A stretch of 8,575 nucleotides of DNA from a candidate division Zixibacteria bacterium DG_27. GTDB lineage: Bacteria > Zixibacteria > MSB-5A5 > DG-27. The stretch spans positions 1-8,575 of the forward strand of contig LIZU01000047.1 in the NCBI GenBank assembly GCA_001302725.1, read 5' to 3'. Under the pieces are notes generated by a model, which was given only the letters and a program-made list of their open reading frames with translations, did no database searches and was not told the DNA's origin. Every line of letters begins with the position of its first letter. Position 1 is the stretch's first letter. Of the stretch, positions 1-6,921 are shown in pieces. A program made the position numbers and the translations under genes.

Positions 1-1574
1 CATCGCCATAGGGGGAAGACCGTGACTACCATGGTTTTGCCGCCGTATCGTTCGCCCGCCACCACTGCGGGGAGCTCCCTTGGGGGCTTGACCGCCAGCG
101 GACAGGTCAATAGGACCACCGCCCGGGGCTCTCTCGGCTTCAGACTGCCGGGGACTATGAATTGGAAAGGTGGCACCTCCCTCCACAAATCGCGGTTTGT
201 TTTCTCGTCTTCTGAGAGCCGCGCGACAGGATGGAGAAAACCATCGGGGGTCAAGCTCAGAGAGAAAGAGCCTTTGACGACCTCCTCTGTGGGCGCCAAA
301 TCTAAAGGCAAAAGGTCGCTCATAACAGAAGATGCTTTGGCACTCGACAAATCCTCTCCCAACAGGAACAGTATCGAATGACGCCCCTGCAGGTATCTCT
401 TCAAGACTTCTTCTCTTCCAGAAAGTTGCCGATACCCTGGATCGATGAATATCAGGATGTCATACTCGGCGAGGGCCTCCAATGTCGCCGGGAGAGTTCC
501 GGAGAGGAAACCTCCGTCAGGACCGTAGACGACTGGTTTGATATCTAATTTCGTGTTTTCCTCCAAGGTCCTCTGAAGAAAGGCAAACTCCCAGCCCGGT
601 CGGGAGCTGACCAGGAGAATCTTCAGCTTACTTTTCAGAACTTCAATGGAGAAAGAGCGATAGTTGTTCTCGGTAACCTTCTCTCCTTTTTGGGGTGGAA
701 TTGAGACCTGCAAGAACCTCGTTCCGGTCTCCTGCGGAGTGAATTCAATTTCGCCGGTCTGCTCTCCCGGCTGATCGATTGTCAGATCTGTCCTGCCGTA
801 GAGTTTTCCTCCGGATTTCAAGAACACCGGCACCCGCCCTTTCCGGGGGGAGGTCACCTTCACTGTGAACTCCAGTTTGGCGGGGATCTGGGAGTAGGCC
901 ACCTCCGGGGAGTTCACCTCCCCAAAAGCCACATCTAACGGGGGCTGGGGATCTCCGATCCCCACCGCATAAACCGGCACCCCCAGACGGGAAGCAACCA
1001 CCAGGGGGTCAATTCCCGAGTTGTTGCCACCATCGGAGAGAATCACGACCGCGCTCAGATTCTCGTCTAAGCTCCGCTCCCTCAGCAGCACCAAGGCCTC
1101 TCCCATGGAGGTCTTCCCTCCTTGAGCGCTCAGAGATAAACGCTCCGCTCTAAGCCTTCTCAGGGAATCGGAGAAGGTCCAGTATTGGAGCTTGGCTGCC
1201 TCTGGTAGCTGAACCGTCCCGAGTTCTTTCAACACCTCTTCTGCCACCTCCAGTCTGCTCTTGGAGAGACCCTCCCCGCCGGAGGCAGGTCCGACTATGT
1301 CGGAGAAATTCATTGAACTCGAGGTGTCCACCAGCACCGCTATCTCCGCCGGCCTGCTGACCTTGTCGCTGAAGCTCAAGAGGGGTTGCCACAGGGCAAA
1401 GATGACCGCCAAGATGGCGAGGCAACGGAGAGCTACCAGGACTGTTTTCGTGCTTCTCTTGAGTGGAGCTTCACTGCGACGGTAGAGGAAATACGACCAC
1501 GCCAGCAAGAGAAGCAGAACCAGAAAAAGCAGGAGAAACCTATCCGATTGAAAACTGAGATCTAACCCGGGCAT
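1..1574 (-). CDS. Membrane-anchored VWA-domain protein with GATase1-like region (C-terminus cut by window edge)
   Basis: The frame is open from an ATG at 1574 to the left edge, giving 524 codons with no stop, so the C-terminus lies outside the window. Two hydrophobic segments (about residues 12-31 and 44-64) anchor the N-terminus. A von Willebrand factor A domain follows (about 77-210) with a complete metal-binding MIDAS set: DTSSS at 83-87, T155 in GGKTSMG, and D181 in ILSDGG. Next come a beta-rich stretch (about 211-315) and a region starting KILLVSSRPGWEF (about 318-330) that resembles the glutamine-amidotransferase-like fold of BatA-type and related VWA membrane proteins. Family members are usually 600-800 residues, so roughly 100-300 are probably missing. 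In-frame TAA TAA codons sit just before the ATG, which fixes the start, and no Shine-Dalgarno sequence is present. The substrate and partners are unknown; a periplasm-facing binding or scaffold role is inferred only from the family. Confidence 0.87.
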   Translation of the reverse strand, partial: MPGLDLSFQSDRFLLLFLVLLLLLAWSYFLYRRSEAPLKRSTKTVLVALRCLAILAVIFALWQPLLSFSDKVSRPAEIAVLVDTSSSMNFSDIVGPASGGEGLSKSRLEVAEEVLKELGTVQLPEAAKLQYWTFSDSLRRLRAERLSLSAQGGKTSMGEALVLLRERSLDENLSAVVILSDGGNNSGIDPLVVASRLGVPVYAVGIGDPQPPLDVAFGEVNSPEVAYSQIPAKLEFTVKVTSPRKGRVPVFLKSGGKLYGRTDLTIDQPGEQTGEIEFTPQETGTRFLQVSIPPQKGEKVTENNYRSFSIEVLKSKLKILLVSSRPGWEFAFLQRTLEENTKLDIKPVVYGPDGGFLSGTLPATLEALAEYDILIFIDPGYRQLSGREEVLKRYLQGRHSILFLLGEDLSSAKASSVMSDLLPLDLAPTEEVVKGSFSLSLTPDGFLHPVARLSEDEKTNRDLWREVPPFQFIVPGSLKPREPRAVVLLTCPLAVKPPRELPAVVAGERYGGKTMVVTVFPLWR

Positions 1575-1579
1575 ATCTT

Positions 1580-1609
1580 ATTATACTATCGAGCTTCCCT
1601 ATCTCAGAA
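1580..1609 (-). promoter_or_regulatory. Candidate promoter for the VWA gene, possibly leaderless
   Basis: On the minus strand a perfect TATAAT occupies 1585-1580, only five bases before the ATG at 1574. Transcription would then begin at or within a base or two of the start codon, giving a leaderless mRNA, which agrees with the lack of a Shine-Dalgarno sequence. The -35 region (TTCTGA or TCTGAG around 1609-1603) is a poor match, so the call rests mainly on the -10 box. The upstream terminator at 1626-1656 implies that this gene needs its own promoter. Confidence 0.5.
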
Positions 1610-1625
1610 AAATCTCGGGCAGAGC

Positions 1626-1656
1626 AAACAAAAACCGTCGCCTTCCGGCAGACGGT
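1626..1656 (-). terminator. Rho-independent terminator of the polyprenyl synthase gene
   Basis: Read on the minus strand, the stem ACCGTC-GCC pairs across a GGAA tetraloop with the arm GGC-GACGGT, with one bulged base, and is followed directly by TTTTTGTTT. This is a GC-rich stem of about nine base pairs with a U-tract. It lies 30 bases after the stop codon at 1686. It should end the prenyl synthase transcript before the VWA gene, so the two minus-strand genes are probably not one operon. Confidence 0.85.
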
Positions 1657-1685
1657 GCTTGAGAGACGATTCCCCTCGGCAAGGA

Positions 1686-2657
1686 CTACTTCTTCCGGTC
1701 GACGACGAAGTTTGCCAACTCTTCCAAAGACCTCTTGTGCTCGGAGGGCTCCAGATTGGCGATTGAACTCAAGGCTTCATCTCTGAAGAACTCCGCCCGC
1801 TTTCGCGCATACTCCAGGCCACCGTAAGCGTTGATGAAGTTGATAATCAGAGGCAAATCCCCGTCCCTGAAGTCATTGTTGATAAGCTCCACAATCGCCA
1901 GCCCTTCCTTTTCGGGACTTTGCCTCAGGGCGTGAATGACCGGCAGCGTTATCCAGCCCGACTTGAGGTCGTTTCCCACGTCTTTTCCGGTCGTTTGGGC
2001 ATCGCCGGTTAAGTCCAAAAGGTCGTCGGTGATCTGAAAGGCAACCCCAAAATTCTCCCCGAAGTCCCGGAAGACGGCCCCCTTGTGGGAGTTATCGCCG
2101 GCGAGGACCTGCCCGCACTCGCCGGCACAGGCAAACAGAGAGGCGGTTTTCTTGGAGATAACCTCCAGGTAACGGCTCTCCTCTATCTCAGCGTTGCCCA
2201 GCTCCGCCACCTGCTCCAGCTCCCCGATGGAAACCCTCTCGGTGGCTCTGGAGACGATGTCCAGAAGTTCGGGCACCCCGGTCTTCACCAGGATTTTGAA
2301 GGCCTTGGCAAAGAGATAATCCCCCATCAGAACCGAGACCAGGTTGGTCCAGCGGTGGTTTACGGTTTCCCGCCCACGGCGGGTCTCGGCCTCGTCGATA
2401 ACATCGTCGTGCAGAAGGGTGGCGGTGTGAATCAACTCCAACGCCAGTGCCGGAAAGACCGCCTCTTCACCGTCATTCCCTAAAACCTTGCTCGAAAGAA
2501 ATAAGAGAGTTGGACGGAGCTTCTTCCCCGGAGAGGCGAAAAGGTGCTTGGTTAGCTCGTAAATTAGAGGTGAATCCGTCTCGAGCTGGATTTTCAGCTC
2601 GCGGTCAAAAGATTCTAACTCTTTCCGTATGGGCGCAAATATGTCGCTCAAACTCAT
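1686..2657 (-). CDS. Long-chain all-trans-polyprenyl diphosphate synthase
   Basis: This cytosolic enzyme adds isopentenyl diphosphate units to an allylic primer, most likely to make the side chain of menaquinone or ubiquinone. Its 323 residues are normal for the family. Visible motifs are GKKLRP (44-49), the first aspartate-rich motif DDVID (84-88) followed by RRG (93-95), and the second motif DDLLD (211-215). The residues five and four places before the first motif are A79 and T80. Small residues there leave the product channel open, which in this family goes with long products (about C30-C50). The exact length cannot be read from sequence. W235 in SGWITLP sits where many relatives have lysine. 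The ATG at 2657 is the only good start. An AAGGAG at 2677-2672 lies 14 bases upstream, rather far for a ribosome site. The gene has its own promoter and terminator. It resembles hepT/ispB/sdsA-type genes, but no single symbol is safe. Confidence 0.93.
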   Translation of the reverse strand: MSLSDIFAPIRKELESFDRELKIQLETDSPLIYELTKHLFASPGKKLRPTLLFLSSKVLGNDGEEAVFPALALELIHTATLLHDDVIDEAETRRGRETVNHRWTNLVSVLMGDYLFAKAFKILVKTGVPELLDIVSRATERVSIGELEQVAELGNAEIEESRYLEVISKKTASLFACAGECGQVLAGDNSHKGAVFRDFGENFGVAFQITDDLLDLTGDAQTTGKDVGNDLKSGWITLPVIHALRQSPEKEGLAIVELINNDFRDGDLPLIINFINAYGGLEYARKRAEFFRDEALSSIANLEPSEHKRSLEELANFVVDRKK

Positions 2658-2681
2658 AGATTGCCCGACTTCTCCTTGAGA

Positions 2682-2710
2682 AAAATATCACTTTCTCCCG
2701 GGGATGTCAA
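2682..2710 (-). promoter_or_regulatory. Sigma70-type promoter for the polyprenyl synthase
   Basis: On the minus strand a perfect TTGACA (2710-2705) is followed by a 17-base spacer and TATTTT (2687-2682), an ideal layout for the housekeeping sigma factor. Transcription would start near 2675. It drives the minus-strand gene starting at 2657, divergently from efp. A start point that close would leave part of the AAGGAG at 2677-2672 outside the transcript, so either the start lies a little upstream or translation uses little Shine-Dalgarno pairing. Confidence 0.72.
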
Positions 2711-2722
2711 TCAAATAATTGC

Positions 2723-2738
2723 GAGGCCGAAAGGCCTT
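2723..2738. other. Short GNRA-loop inverted repeat in the divergent intergenic region
   Basis: AGGCC (2724-2728) and GGCCT (2733-2737) flank the loop GAAA, with one extra G-T pair outside. It lies between the two divergent promoters, upstream of the -35 boxes of both. It is therefore not expected to be in either transcript, and no T-tract makes it a terminator. It could be a protein-binding site or chance. Confidence 0.3.
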
Positions 2739-2756
2739 CATTTCTGCTCTGCAGTC

Positions 2757-2786
2757 TTGCGAAAAGGAGGCCGGATATTATATTTT
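2757..2786 (+). promoter_or_regulatory. Candidate promoter for efp
   Basis: TTGCGA (2757-2762) lies 16 bases before TATATT (2779-2784), or 18 bases before the alternative TATTTT (2781-2786). Either choice puts the transcription start near 2791-2794, giving a leader of about 30 bases that contains the ribosome site. It is divergent from the promoter at 2682-2710. Confidence 0.5.
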
Positions 2787-2811
2787 CGAGTTTAGAACAT
2801 TGGACACATTC

Positions 2812-2817
2812 GGGAGG
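2812..2817 (+). promoter_or_regulatory. Ribosome binding site of efp
   Basis: GGGAGG ends four bases before the ATG at 2822. It is the clearest Shine-Dalgarno sequence in the window and selects this start over in-frame alternatives. Confidence 0.75.
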
Positions 2818-2821
2818 AAAG

Positions 2822-3379
2822 ATGCTCTCAACCAGCGATTTCAGAAAGAACCTCAAGATCAAATTCAAGGGGGATCTATATGTTATCGTCGATTTCCAGC
2901 ACGCCAAGACCGCCCAGAGACGGGCGGTGGTGCGCACCAAGTTGAAGAATCTCCGCACCGGACAGGTCCTGGAGGAAAGCTTCGCCGCCGGCGACACCGT
3001 CGAAAAGCCGGACTTCTCCGAACGGATGATGCAGTATCTCTACTCTGCTGATGACGAGTACCATTTCATGGACAGCAGAACCTACGAACAGGTGGCTTTG
3101 AAGCAGAAGCAGGTTGGGGATTACAGCTGGTACCTCCAGGAGAACCTGGAATACAAAATCCTCTTCTTCGAGGGGCAACCGGTCAACATCGATATGCCCA
3201 GCTCCGTCGTCCTGAAGGTGGTCGAAGCCGAGCCGGCAGTGAAGGGAGACTCCGTCTCCAACATCATGAAGAACGTCAAACTGGAGACGGGCCTCAGCAT
3301 CAAGGTCCCCCTCTTCATCAAGGAGGGAGACAGAGTCAAGATCGATACCCGCAGCGGCGAATATCTGGAGAGAGCTTAG
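2822..3379 (+). CDS. efp: Translation elongation factor P with atypical tip loop
   Basis: EF-P enters the ribosome between the P and E sites and helps peptide-bond formation at polyproline stretches. The 185-residue product has the usual three domains: KOW-like domain I (about 1-64), OB domain II (about 65-127) and C-terminal OB domain III (about 128-185). Domain III ends with the family signature in DTRSGEYLERA, and FMDSRTYEQ (about 77-85) is also typical. The odd part is the domain I tip that touches the tRNA. Most EF-Ps have KPGKG, and the EarP-type proteins have KSGRN. Here the segment is K29-T30-A31-Q32-R33-R34. Aligned leftward from the conserved RTKLKNL block, Q32 falls at the position of the modified lysine (K34 in E. 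coli) or rhamnosylated arginine (R32 in Pseudomonas). No EpmA, EpmB, EarP or YmfI-like gene is visible nearby. The factor may be unmodified or modified differently. Confidence 0.95.
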   Translation: MLSTSDFRKNLKIKFKGDLYVIVDFQHAKTAQRRAVVRTKLKNLRTGQVLEESFAAGDTVEKPDFSERMMQYLYSADDEYHFMDSRTYEQVALKQKQVGDYSWYLQENLEYKILFFEGQPVNIDMPSSVVLKVVEAEPAVKGDSVSNIMKNVKLETGLSIKVPLFIKEGDRVKIDTRSGEYLERA

Positions 3380-3508
3380 ACTCCTTTCTGCGGGACTCGG
3401 AGGGCGAGCCAAAGAGGCAAGCCAGACTCCTACCAAGCGCTCAGCACTCTTATTCCTGATCGCTGTTCAAGTAAAGACCATCTCGAGTCGATAACTATAG
3501 GGAAATCG

Positions 3509-3543
3509 TTCTCAAGCTTGGCTCTGAATTCTGAGCTTGGGAG
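3509..3543 (+). promoter_or_regulatory. Possible hairpin covering the ribosome site of the GAF sensor gene
   Basis: The arm CTCAAGCT (3511-3518) pairs with AGCTTGGG (3534-3541), with one G-U pair. The stem can extend by T3510-A3542 and a wobble at 3509/3543, and the loop is 15 bases. The 3' arm includes the first bases of the GGAGG ribosome site at 3540-3544, so folding could reduce translation of the downstream gene. No ligand or regulator is implied by the sequence. Confidence 0.35.
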
Positions 3544-3554
3544 GGGGTCTGTTT

Positions 3555-5684
3555 GTGTTGATTTCGAATCTCGCCGTCACAGTTCTGATCTTCTTTTTGA
3601 CAATCTATGTTTATCTCCACCCAGCTTTACTACTCAGGTCTGACCGTCCCCTCTACACCAGGGTCCTCCGGGGAATGACCGCTCTGGTTTTGGCCCGGGT
3701 TTTCAACGGCCTCATACTCTTGGGAGGCGGAGCCCTAGTGTCAGACGCAGTCCTTAGAGCGTCCGTCGTCGGCGAGTTCTTGAGTTACTCGCTGGGGGCG
3801 ATTCTTCTCCTCTCGGCTGCTTTCAAGTTGTGGCCAAGGGTTTCTGGCACCCTCCGGGAAGCTGACCAGGATTATCAGTGGAGGCTCTTCCGCAGAACCA
3901 TACCCAACATCCTGCGGCCCGACGGAGACCCGGACAAAGAGGTCCGGACCTTCCTCGCCTGCCTGCGTCACAGCTTCGAGCACGATGCCATCTCCATCCA
4001 CCTTCTAGAAGATGGGAACGACTTTTTGAAGTTGTGGCAATCTGTGGGGATGGAGGAGAGCTGGTGGAACTTCCACCGGCAGGTTCCGGTCAAAGACAGC
4101 ATCGCGGGAGCGGTAATTGACAGGGGCCGAGTGATTACAGTGGAGGAACTAAACACCGACCCGCAGCTGACAAAACTCCTTTCTCCCTTCCGCGATATCG
4201 TCTCCTTTTTCGGATGTCCGCTGAAATTTGGGGACAAAAGCGTGGGGGTATTCTCAATCTACAGTCGGAAGCCTCGGCGGTTTGAGAGAGTTGAGGTTCG
4301 TACCCTGGTGGCCGCCGTTGATCAATTGGCCACCATTCTCGCCTTTCAAGAGCTTTCGGCTGAGATATCCACTAAAGAGAGACGAGAGGCCTTGGTTGCC
4401 AGGCTGGAAGAGGTCGCGCTCCGCCACTCGGAACTGCAAACCGGACTGCCTGGCATAGCTAACATTCTGAAGGAATACCTCCCCTGCGATTACCTCTGCC
4501 TGCTGCTGTTGGATCGAACCGGGCAGAATATGTGGAGATACACCACCTCCTCAGACGGCCCCCATCTCCTGGAGAAAAGGACTATTCGTCCGGAGCTAGG
4601 TTCGATTCTGAAGCCGGTTCTGGAGGAGGATCAAGCTCGGCTTCTTTACGATTGCCGATCCCATTTGGAGGAGCTCAAAACCTTTCCCTTCGCCTCCCAG
4701 CTGGGGTCGATGATGCTGCAACCACTCCTCCCGGAGGCAGCGGCCACAATCGGAAGCGATCCTCTTAAGGGGGCTCTAATCTGTGCCTCCAAAAGGCCGC
4801 GGGATTTCGATGAGAAGTCCCTGGAGGTGCTAAAGGCGGTTTCAACCTACGTGACTTTAGTGGCTCAAAGAGACCAGCTCAAGGAGAAGCTGGAGACCAA
4901 GGAGAAACGGTTAGGGAAACTGACTGATAGAGTCGCTTTCGGTTCCCCGCTGTTGAGCAGCACCAGGGCATTTCGAGACGTCGCCGAAAGGATTGTAACC
5001 GGGCTGCCAACTACCACTTGCAGGGTGATGCTCTTCGATCATCAGTCTTTGAGCTTCAAGTCAGTGGGCTCCTTTGAGAGGCAGGGAGTGGGGCAGTATC
5101 AGACCAGGTTAGAGACTATTTCCGTTCTGGAGTCCCCCTTATTGCAGAGAATTATGGCCTCCCGAAGACCGATGAGTGTGGACACCGCTCCCCCGGACCC
5201 GCTGTCAACTGAGAAGGAACAGTCAAAGATCTTCGGAGCCGACCTCAAGGGGGGCCTGATTCTTCCGGTAACTTCTGAGAAAAGCGTCTATGGGCTACTC
5301 ACCGTGGGAGAGAGGCGCAATCCCCTCCGCCAGCCTTTTACCGATGAAGACCTGGAGTTCTGCGAGGGGATCGCCAATCAATTGGCACCAGTTTTGAGCC
5401 GTCCGCTCAGGGAGAACGTCGGGGAAGATCGGCTGTTGGAGCTAATGGTGGAATCGCTCCCAGACTTGATCTTCCAGATGCGCTCTCGCCTCACCACAAT
5501 TCTGGGCAACTGCGAGCTGATGTCAAAAGTGGAAGATTTCGCCACCCCGGAGCAGGCCAAGAGATTTGCCCGCACCGTCGAGAACTCGGCGAAGAAACTG
5601 CACCGCTGCCTCGAGACTCTCTCCGGTTTGCATTCATCGGTGAGAGCTCCGCGAAAACAGAAGACCTACAACTTAGAACCGTAG
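3555..5684 (+). CDS. Membrane multi-GAF sensor protein with degenerate, ATPase-less histidine-kinase tail
   Basis: The 709-residue product begins with about three membrane segments (residues 3-24, 41-60, 72-92), then three predicted GAF-like sensory domains (about 128-268, 283-440, 463-618). A short charged coiled coil (about 440-458) separates the second and third. Residues 631-691 resemble the dimerisation helices of a histidine kinase: RLTTILGNCELM matches the usual LTxILGxxELL. In typical kinases H-E precedes L-R-T-P; here the aligned residues are F640-Q641 before M-R-S-R, so the phosphoacceptor histidine is missing. The protein stops soon after, without an ATPase domain. It probably senses a ligand and acts through dimerisation or a partner rather than by autophosphorylation, or it is a decayed kinase. 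I chose GTG 3555 because GGAGG (3540-3544) lies ten bases upstream. TTG 3537 extends the frame by six codons but has no ribosome site and would place GGAGG inside the gene. Ligand and output are unknown. Confidence 0.78.
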   Translation: MLISNLAVTVLIFFLTIYVYLHPALLLRSDRPLYTRVLRGMTALVLARVFNGLILLGGGALVSDAVLRASVVGEFLSYSLGAILLLSAAFKLWPRVSGTLREADQDYQWRLFRRTIPNILRPDGDPDKEVRTFLACLRHSFEHDAISIHLLEDGNDFLKLWQSVGMEESWWNFHRQVPVKDSIAGAVIDRGRVITVEELNTDPQLTKLLSPFRDIVSFFGCPLKFGDKSVGVFSIYSRKPRRFERVEVRTLVAAVDQLATILAFQELSAEISTKERREALVARLEEVALRHSELQTGLPGIANILKEYLPCDYLCLLLLDRTGQNMWRYTTSSDGPHLLEKRTIRPELGSILKPVLEEDQARLLYDCRSHLEELKTFPFASQLGSMMLQPLLPEAAATIGSDPLKGALICASKRPRDFDEKSLEVLKAVSTYVTLVAQRDQLKEKLETKEKRLGKLTDRVAFGSPLLSSTRAFRDVAERIVTGLPTTTCRVMLFDHQSLSFKSVGSFERQGVGQYQTRLETISVLESPLLQRIMASRRPMSVDTAPPDPLSTEKEQSKIFGADLKGGLILPVTSEKSVYGLLTVGERRNPLRQPFTDEDLEFCEGIANQLAPVLSRPLRENVGEDRLLELMVESLPDLIFQMRSRLTTILGNCELMSKVEDFATPEQAKRFARTVENSAKKLHRCLETLSGLHSSVRAPRKQKTYNLEP

Positions 5685-5757
5685 CCCCACAGGGTGTCCG
5701 ATTCAATCTCCTTACTCGAATCACCCACCGCCAATCTCATACTGAAGGACAAAATTG

Positions 5758-5787
5758 TTGACAGATCGCAGGCCTGTCGCTTATAAT
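5758..5787 (+). promoter_or_regulatory. Strong sigma70-type promoter for the prenyl synthase-methyltransferase pair
   Basis: TTGACA (5758-5763) and TATAAT (5782-5787) are both consensus, separated by 18 bases. The start point would be near 5794, leaving a leader of about 49 bases before the ATG at 5843. The spacer overlaps an imperfect inverted repeat, GACAG (5760-5764) and CTGTC (5774-5778), which could be an operator, though five-base arms are weak evidence. Confidence 0.8.
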
Positions 5788-5842
5788 TGTCCAGAGCAGA
5801 AATGACTAGCCGGCGATCCTCAATCAACGGGCTCGACAAACC

Positions 5843-6874
5843 ATGAGCGGTGATATCCTCACCTTTCTAAAAGAGAGCAAGGCTAAGACCGACAAGTTCG
5901 TCTTCGCGGCTCTGCCCGCCAAAGACGCGGTGCCGGAGATCGAACTGCTCTTCACCATGATGAGGGAGTACCCCCTCCGCTCCGGAAAGGGGCTGCGACC
6001 CGCACTTTGCCTTCTCACCTGCGAGGCGTTCGGGGGCGATTCTGAGAGGGCCTTGACCACCGCCGCCGCCTTGGAGCTTTTCCAGAACTGGATTGTCATT
6101 CACGACGACATCGAGGATGACTCTGAACTGCGTCGCGGCTTTCCCGTCCTTCACCTGCAATACAATCTTCCCCTGGCGATCAACGCCGGAGATGCCCTGG
6201 CGGGCAAGATGTGGGAGGTCCTCCTCGGAAATCGCGACATCTTGGGACCCCAGAAAGGTTTTGCCATCCTGAGGGAGTTTGCGGTGATGCTGAATAAGAC
6301 CACCTCCGGGCAACACATCGAGCTCTCCTGGGTAGACAAGAACCGGTGGGACTTGAGCGAGGAGGATTACTTCCTGATGTGCAGGAACAAGACCGCCTGG
6401 TACACCGCGGTGGCGCCGATGCGCCTGGGCGCCATCATCGCCGATGCTCCCGAAGAGACCTTGACGATGATGGTCGATTTGGGTCTCAAGCTGGGGGTGG
6501 CATTTCAGATTCAAGATGACGTCCTGAATCTGGTCGGCTCCGAGGAGAAATACGGCAAGGAGATCGGCGGAGATATTCAGGAGGGGAAACGGACTCTGAT
6601 CGCCATTCACCTTTATAACCACGCCGACGAGAAGGAGCGTTCGCGAATTACGGACATCATGAACAAGCCGCGCCAGGACAAAACCCCGGAAGATGTAAAG
6701 GGAATTCTCTCCCTGATGCAGAAGTACAGTTCCATCAGATACGCCTCTGACCTTGCCCACCGCTTGTCTGCCGAAGCCAAGGAGATGCTCGGCGAACTGC
6801 CATTTGACGGTGACCCTCTTTATCAAGAGATGCTTGGACAGCTAATAGACTTCGTGGTCTCAAGAGAGCTGTAG
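5843..6874 (+). CDS. Short-chain trans-prenyl diphosphate synthase (geranylgeranyl/farnesyl type)
   Basis: This cytosolic enzyme condenses isopentenyl diphosphate with an allylic diphosphate. The 343-residue product shows GKGLRP (48-53), the first aspartate-rich motif DDIED (88-92) followed by RRG, GQHIEL (156-161), the second motif as DDVLN (225-229) and EGKRTL (247-252). W83 lies five residues before the first motif. Bulky residues there shorten the product in known type I geranylgeranyl synthases, so a C15-C20 product is inferred. The second motif ends in N229 rather than D. This change recurs in the archaeal-like geranylgeranyl synthase branch, so it is not by itself a sign of inactivity. 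It is clearly a different branch from the synthase at 1686-2657. Its consensus promoter lies 55 bases upstream and the methyltransferase follows after 47 bases, so the two are probably co-transcribed. The ATG lacks a clear ribosome site. Confidence 0.92.
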   Translation: MSGDILTFLKESKAKTDKFVFAALPAKDAVPEIELLFTMMREYPLRSGKGLRPALCLLTCEAFGGDSERALTTAAALELFQNWIVIHDDIEDDSELRRGFPVLHLQYNLPLAINAGDALAGKMWEVLLGNRDILGPQKGFAILREFAVMLNKTTSGQHIELSWVDKNRWDLSEEDYFLMCRNKTAWYTAVAPMRLGAIIADAPEETLTMMVDLGLKLGVAFQIQDDVLNLVGSEEKYGKEIGGDIQEGKRTLIAIHLYNHADEKERSRITDIMNKPRQDKTPEDVKGILSLMQKYSSIRYASDLAHRLSAEAKEMLGELPFDGDPLYQEMLGQLIDFVVSREL

Positions 6875-6921
6875 TTTTTCGCAGTCACCCCCTTTAGCCA
6901 GTTCCGATTCAAATCTCAAAT

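Noticed and set aside
22..381. A 119-codon plus-strand open frame near the left edge
   Set aside because: It is antisense to the continuous VWA gene and shows no domain or ribosome site.
2723..2738. GGCC-GAAA-GGCC repeat as a terminator
   Set aside because: It lies between divergent gene starts with no T-tract, so there is no transcript end to serve.
5867..6826. A 319-codon open frame on the minus strand across the short-chain synthase
   Set aside because: It lies entirely antisense to a gene with all family motifs, has no recognisable domain, and arises from the codon bias of the real gene.
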